Shown here: positions 61,310 through 64,000 of the stretch, piece by piece
How the letters are laid out: each line of letters begins with the position of its first letter
Position numbering within the stretch: position 1 is the first letter of the stretch
NCBI GenBank assembly: GCA_964486935.1
Contig: CAZAPG010000001.1
Location: 248,001-312,000 of the forward strand
Source of the DNA: CAZAPG01 sp964486935
Lineage (GTDB): Bacteria > Chloroflexota > Anaerolineae > 4572-78 > J111
DNA: 64,000 nt
Direction of reading: 5' to 3'
Program-made: the position numbers and the translations under genes
Notes under the pieces: model-generated
Database searches by the model: none
Told to the model about the DNA's origin: nothing
What the model saw: only the letters and a program-made list of their open reading frames with translations

Positions 61310-62277
61310 TTAAGGTAGCCCCCGTGGCCCAGTTCGACCAAATCGCGGCGGGATAGCTGTTCGCCGGCAGCCAGCCGGGGCAGCACCATATCGACCACGT
61401 TATAGCTGGGGCTGCGGGCGCAGCCGGGCGCGCCCACAATGGGGATGTTATTGTAGTAGGCCAGCAACAGCAGGTTGCCCGGCTCAACCGGTACGCCGTG
61501 GTGCACAATGTTGCCCCCCACCGCCCGGATAGCGCGAGGGGTGATGTCGTCGGTATCCATAATCGAGGTTTCGCCGGCAATCAGCACCATTTCTACGCCC
61601 CGGCCCAAAGCCCAGTGGATGGCGGCTCTAATTTCATCTTCGTCTTCGGCCACGTAGGGGCCTTCCAGCAGGGTGGTGTTGTATTGGGCCAGTCGCTCGC
61701 GCAGGGGCCGGGTAAAGCTGGTTACTACCTTTTCGCGGCCTTCGGGGCTGCCGGTGGTAATCAGCGCCGCCTGTTTTACCACAAAGGGGATGAGCCGGAT
61801 TAACGGGGTATTTTGGGCAATCGCCTCGGCGGCGGCCAGGGTATCTTTGGGAACGCTGTAGGGAATTATTTTGATGGTTCCAATTACGGTTTGGGGCTGC
61901 ACCGCGCTGTTGGTGCGCAGCGTACCCAGGGTGATGCCGGGGCGGTCGTTAAAGTCTAACAGGGCGTCGGCGTTAACCTTGAGCAACCCGGCCCACTCGG
62001 CGGTTAAATTGACCCGTCCGGTGGCGGCGTTTGAGGCTGCAATTCCGTCGCCGGCAATAATTTGTCCAAGCCGCCGGGCCGCCTCATCCTCGTTGATATC
62101 GTTCTCTTCTAAAATAGCCACATACACCGACTCCTGGCCGGCGGCCTTCAGTTTGGAGATGTCGTCTCTGGTGAGTTGCCGGCCTTTTCGCAATACCCGG
62201 CGGCCATCGGGGCCAACCAGATTGTGGAGTAAAACATGTCCGGTTGCCTGGCTGATCGGCAAGTTTTCTACTTTCAT
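61306..62277 (-). CDS. Molybdopterin-binding domain protein
   Basis: 323 residues. The N-terminal part (MKVENLPISQATGHVLLHNL and GRVLRKGRQLTRDDISKLKA-like segment, 1-80) resembles the start of MoeA. The C-terminal half is a MoCF_biosynth/CinA-like domain with LIAGETSIMDTDDITPRAI and GVPVEPGNLLLLAYYNNIPI, then VGAPGCARSPSYNVVDM. Stand-alone proteins of this type are often found with molybdenum hydroxylase genes and are thought to handle the cofactor. Here it is coupled to the G5 lipoprotein gene, 50 kb from the hydroxylase genes. Its promoter faces that of the flavin reductase gene. Confidence 0.85.
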   Translation of the reverse strand: MKVENLPISQATGHVLLHNLVGPDGRRVLRKGRQLTRDDISKLKAAGQESVYVAILEENDINEDEAARRLGQIIAGDGIAASNAATGRVNLTAEWAGLLKVNADALLDFNDRPGITLGTLRTNSAVQPQTVIGTIKIIPYSVPKDTLAAAEAIAQNTPLIRLIPFVVKQAALITTGSPEGREKVVTSFTRPLRERLAQYNTTLLEGPYVAEDEDEIRAAIHWALGRGVEMVLIAGETSIMDTDDITPRAIRAVGGNIVHHGVPVEPGNLLLLAYYNNIPIVGAPGCARSPSYNVVDMVLPRLAAGEQLSRRDLVELGHGGYLK

Positions 62278-62342
62278 GGCGGTATATCCTTATAGATTTT
62301 AAGCGCATGCCAGCGTCTTTAAAAATTCGTCATCTTTTTTGC

Positions 62343-62384
62343 GGCAGGTGGCAGGTAAAAACTTGCTTGCTACCTGCTACTGGC
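62343..62384. repeat. Heptad region with GCAGGTA hairpin
   Basis: Units ggcaggt, ggcaggt, aaaaact, tgcttgc, tacctgc, tactggc lie in the leader of the molybdopterin-binding gene. The segment also forms a stem GCAGGTA (62351-62357) / TACCTGC (62371-62377) with a 13-base loop. Confidence 0.5.
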
Positions 62385-62426
62385 ATTAAACAGATAGCGA
62401 AAAACCAAAGAGCCTGACGTGTTCCA

Positions 62427-62437
62427 GATTATACCAC
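62427..62437 (-). promoter_or_regulatory. Mirror -10 box for molybdopterin-binding gene
   Basis: Read leftward, GTGGTATAATC contains a perfect TATAAT (62433-62428). It is the complement of the element at 62468-62478. A weak -35 (TTAAGT) lies 18 bp upstream. It would give a leader of about 145 bases before the ATG at 62277. Confidence 0.5.
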
Positions 62438-62467
62438 GTTTGATAACTTAAACTTAATTACAACTTT

Positions 62468-62478
62468 GTGGTATAATC
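62468..62478 (+). promoter_or_regulatory. -10 box of flavin reductase promoter
   Basis: GTGGTATAATC contains a perfect TATAAT (62472-62477), about 33 bp before the flavin reductase ATG, and is the right arm of an 11-bp perfect inverted repeat with 62427-62437. The -35 is weak (TTAAAC at 62448-62453), so an activator or a shared operator is plausible. Confidence 0.55.
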
Positions 62479-62509
62479 CCCATCCAAAATTACCAACCCA
62501 AGGAGCAAT

Positions 62510-63031
62510 ATGTCAACCCCCAAACCAGCGACAACCCTGGATAGTCGAACTTTTAGAAACGTGATGGGGCGATTTGCCACCGGCGTTACCGTTATTGCCA
62601 CTGAAATTAACGGCGAAATTCACGGGATGACCGCCAACGCCCTCACCTCGGTTTCATTAGAGCCATTGCTGATATTGGTCTGCGTGCAAAAAAACGCGCA
62701 TATGGCCGAATTTCTGCGCCGGTCGGGCCAATTTTCGGTCAATATTCTTAATGAAGAGCAGCAAGACCTGTCTAACTATTTTGCCGGTATTTGGGCCTCG
62801 GATGCTGAAGCGCCTGCTTTTAGCTTTGAGCCGTGGGTGTGCGGCCCGCGTCTGGTCAACTCAATTGGCGCGTTGGCCTGCCGGATAGAGGAGTTTATCG
62901 AGGGCGGCGACCACTGGATTATCACCGCTTCGGTGGTAGAGCTGTATCACCCGGACCAGGTGGAAAATCCCCTCCTGTACTATCGCGGGCAATACAGAAA
63001 ACTGCTTGAGGAGCAAAGAACCGGTCGCTAA
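62510..63031 (+). CDS. Flavin reductase family (FMN-binding) protein
   Basis: 173 residues, the typical length. The split-barrel flavin reductase pattern is clear: RNVMGRFATGVTVIATEI, HGMTANALTSVSLEPLLILV and FSVNILNEEQQDLSNYFAG. It reduces FMN or FAD with NAD(P)H, often to supply a monooxygenase; no monooxygenase gene is visible here. AGGAG lies at the right distance from the ATG, and a good -10 box lies 33 bp upstream. The following gene is convergent with a two-base gap. Confidence 0.92.
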   Translation: MSTPKPATTLDSRTFRNVMGRFATGVTVIATEINGEIHGMTANALTSVSLEPLLILVCVQKNAHMAEFLRRSGQFSVNILNEEQQDLSNYFAGIWASDAEAPAFSFEPWVCGPRLVNSIGALACRIEEFIEGGDHWIITASVVELYHPDQVENPLLYYRGQYRKLLEEQRTGR

Positions 63032-63033
63032 AT

Positions 63034-63543
63034 TTAGCCCGAAGTTGGCGACCGGCTCAGGTATCTGGATTGCGCGGCAATGCCAATAATCAACAAAACA
63101 ACAAAGAGGATGATATTAGCCGCAGGCTCAAGGTTGATGACCTGCGTAATTATTGCCGCGCCAAACAACGAGGTCAGACCAATCAGGGCCAGTTCAAACA
63201 CGGCCACAGCCAAAATTGCCCCAATGACCCCGCCAATAATATAAACCAGCCAGTCTAACTGGTTCAGGTTAACCAGGTTTTGCGCCAGCCAAACCAGCAA
63301 GTACCCGCCCATCAAAAAGCCGGCAATGCTGACCGCCACCTTTTGCAAAAAAATAGCCAGCAGCGCCCCCAAAACGCCGGCAATGAGCGCAACCAGCCAG
63401 ACCAACCACATCGGCTGAATGTCAAACAACGATAGAGACAGCGCCAAACCGGTTACAAAGCCAACAATTGCCACCGTTAACCAGAATAGCCTGCGCCCCG
63501 CAAGAAGCACCACAATGCCCAACAATATGGTTATGGCTTGCAA
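63034..63543 (-). CDS. DUF4203/TMEM198-like membrane protein
   Basis: 169 residues from the TTG at 63543, with about seven short hydrophobic segments and glycines in nearly every one (LTVAIVGFVTGLALSLSLFD, VYIIGGVIGAILAVAVFELA). This agrees with DUF4203-type proteins of unknown function. No ribosome site precedes the TTG. A strong GGAGGT at 63589-63584 lies seven bases from an in-frame ATC (63576) and ten from an ATA (63573) that overlaps the rpiA stop, so translation may begin at a non-standard codon and give about 179-180 residues. Confidence 0.7.
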   Translation of the reverse strand: MQAITILLGIVVLLAGRRLFWLTVAIVGFVTGLALSLSLFDIQPMWLVWLVALIAGVLGALLAIFLQKVAVSIAGFLMGGYLLVWLAQNLVNLNQLDWLVYIIGGVIGAILAVAVFELALIGLTSLFGAAIITQVINLEPAANIILFVVLLIIGIAAQSRYLSRSPTSG

Positions 63544-63569
63544 AATGGGGGTCGAAAACTCGTTAACGT

Positions 63570-64000
63570 TTATGATGGGGTTGACCTCCGCAGGTGTTGT
63601 ATGCCGTTTGTTCCGGCGACAATGACCTCATCGGCTATGTTCAAAAACAGACCATGCTCCACCACCCCCACGCGGCTTTTTAAGGTGGTTGCCAGCCGGG
63701 CGGGATAATCGATACCGTTGGGAAAGGTGCAATCGAGGATGTAGTTGCCGTTGTCTGTAACCAGAGGAGAGTCCTCGCCGCCGCGCAACCGGGGGGTACA
63801 ACCCAGGCTTTGTAGCCAATCGGCCTGATACTGCCAGCCAAATTGTGTTACCTCTACCGGCAAAGGGCTGATGCTGCCCAACTTGTCTGACAGCTTGCTT
63901 TCATCCACAATAATAACGACACGCCGGGCGGCCAGGGCAATCATTTTTTCGCGCAAAAGTGCGTTGCCCAACCCTTTAATCAGGTTGAGTTGCGGGTCAA
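63570..64000 (-). CDS. rpiA: Ribose-5-phosphate isomerase A, 3' part
   Basis: The frame is open to the window edge, so the N-terminal part is missing; about 142 C-terminal residues remain. RpiA blocks are present: DPQLNLIKGLGNALLREKMI, VVIIVDESKLSDKLG, LPVEVTQFGW, VTDNGNYILDC and VGVVEHGLF. The Asp of VDESK-type and the Lys of IKG belong to the active site. The family motif KGxGGALLREK here reads KGLGNALLREK, with Gly to Leu/Asn changes next to the substrate loop. The enzyme interconverts ribose and ribulose 5-phosphate in the pentose phosphate pathway. Its stop overlaps the proposed start of the next gene. Confidence 0.92.
   Translation of the reverse strand, partial: DPQLNLIKGLGNALLREKMIALAARRVVIIVDESKLSDKLGSISPLPVEVTQFGWQYQADWLQSLGCTPRLRGGEDSPLVTDNGNYILDCTFPNGIDYPARLATTLKSRVGVVEHGLFLNIADEVIVAGTNGIQHLRRSTPS

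Overview
The window looks like a chromosomal segment of a Chloroflexota bacterium, probably Anaerolineae-like; this is an inference. It rests on the moderately high GC, long proteins with Thr-rich lipoprotein tails, a large family of GT-C membrane proteins with repeated C-terminal beta domains, and the protein families seen. No rRNA, tRNA, CRISPR array, prophage or intact insertion sequence was found.

Left part, 1-25.5 kb, is mostly metabolism and stress. It opens with the 3' part of a LonB-like protease coupled to a universal stress protein. A long leftward block follows. Read in its own direction it holds a purine-type NCS2 permease, the FAD, 2Fe-2S and molybdopterin subunits of a xanthine-dehydrogenase-like enzyme, a small helical protein, a four-gene Na+-pumping methylmalonyl-CoA decarboxylase (carboxyltransferase, gamma, biotin carrier, beta), a dodecin and a DUF2085 membrane protein. 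To the right lie a general-stress-like protein with a baeRF protein, a MEDS-PAS-GAF-GAF histidine kinase with its LuxR-type regulator, sucAB (leftward, with a very good sigma70-like promoter), and a Zn alcohol dehydrogenase coupled to a DUF4432 sugar-epimerase-like protein.

Middle part, 25.7-59.6 kb, is one rightward run of 18 tightly packed or overlapping genes. It holds nine large membrane proteins (mostly GT-C glycosyltransferase-like, one YfhO-like), an AlgI-type MBOAT acyltransferase with three SGNH hydrolase-like proteins, two GT2 polyprenyl-phosphate-sugar synthase-like enzymes, two methyltransferases and an AsnB-type amidotransferase. I read it as a surface-glycan assembly locus: GT2 enzymes charge a lipid carrier, GT-C enzymes transfer the sugars outside the membrane, and MBOAT/SGNH, methyltransferases and AsnB decorate the product. 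Six of the GT-C proteins carry one to three copies of a C-terminal beta-rich domain that I could not assign to a named family.

Right part, 59.6-64 kb: a G5/beta-propeller lipoprotein and a molybdopterin-binding-domain protein (leftward), a flavin reductase facing them across a mirror-image divergent promoter, a DUF4203-like membrane protein and the 3' part of rpiA.

The most unusual signal is a set of at least 20 short degenerate tandem arrays with strict 7-base (17 arrays) or 8-base (3 arrays) periodicity. They lie between genes and inside coding sequence, above all in three of the nine large membrane-protein genes. They resemble the heptameric STRR sequences of cyanobacteria, are translated in frame as low-complexity inserts, and three of them fall in the same loop of the repeated beta domain.
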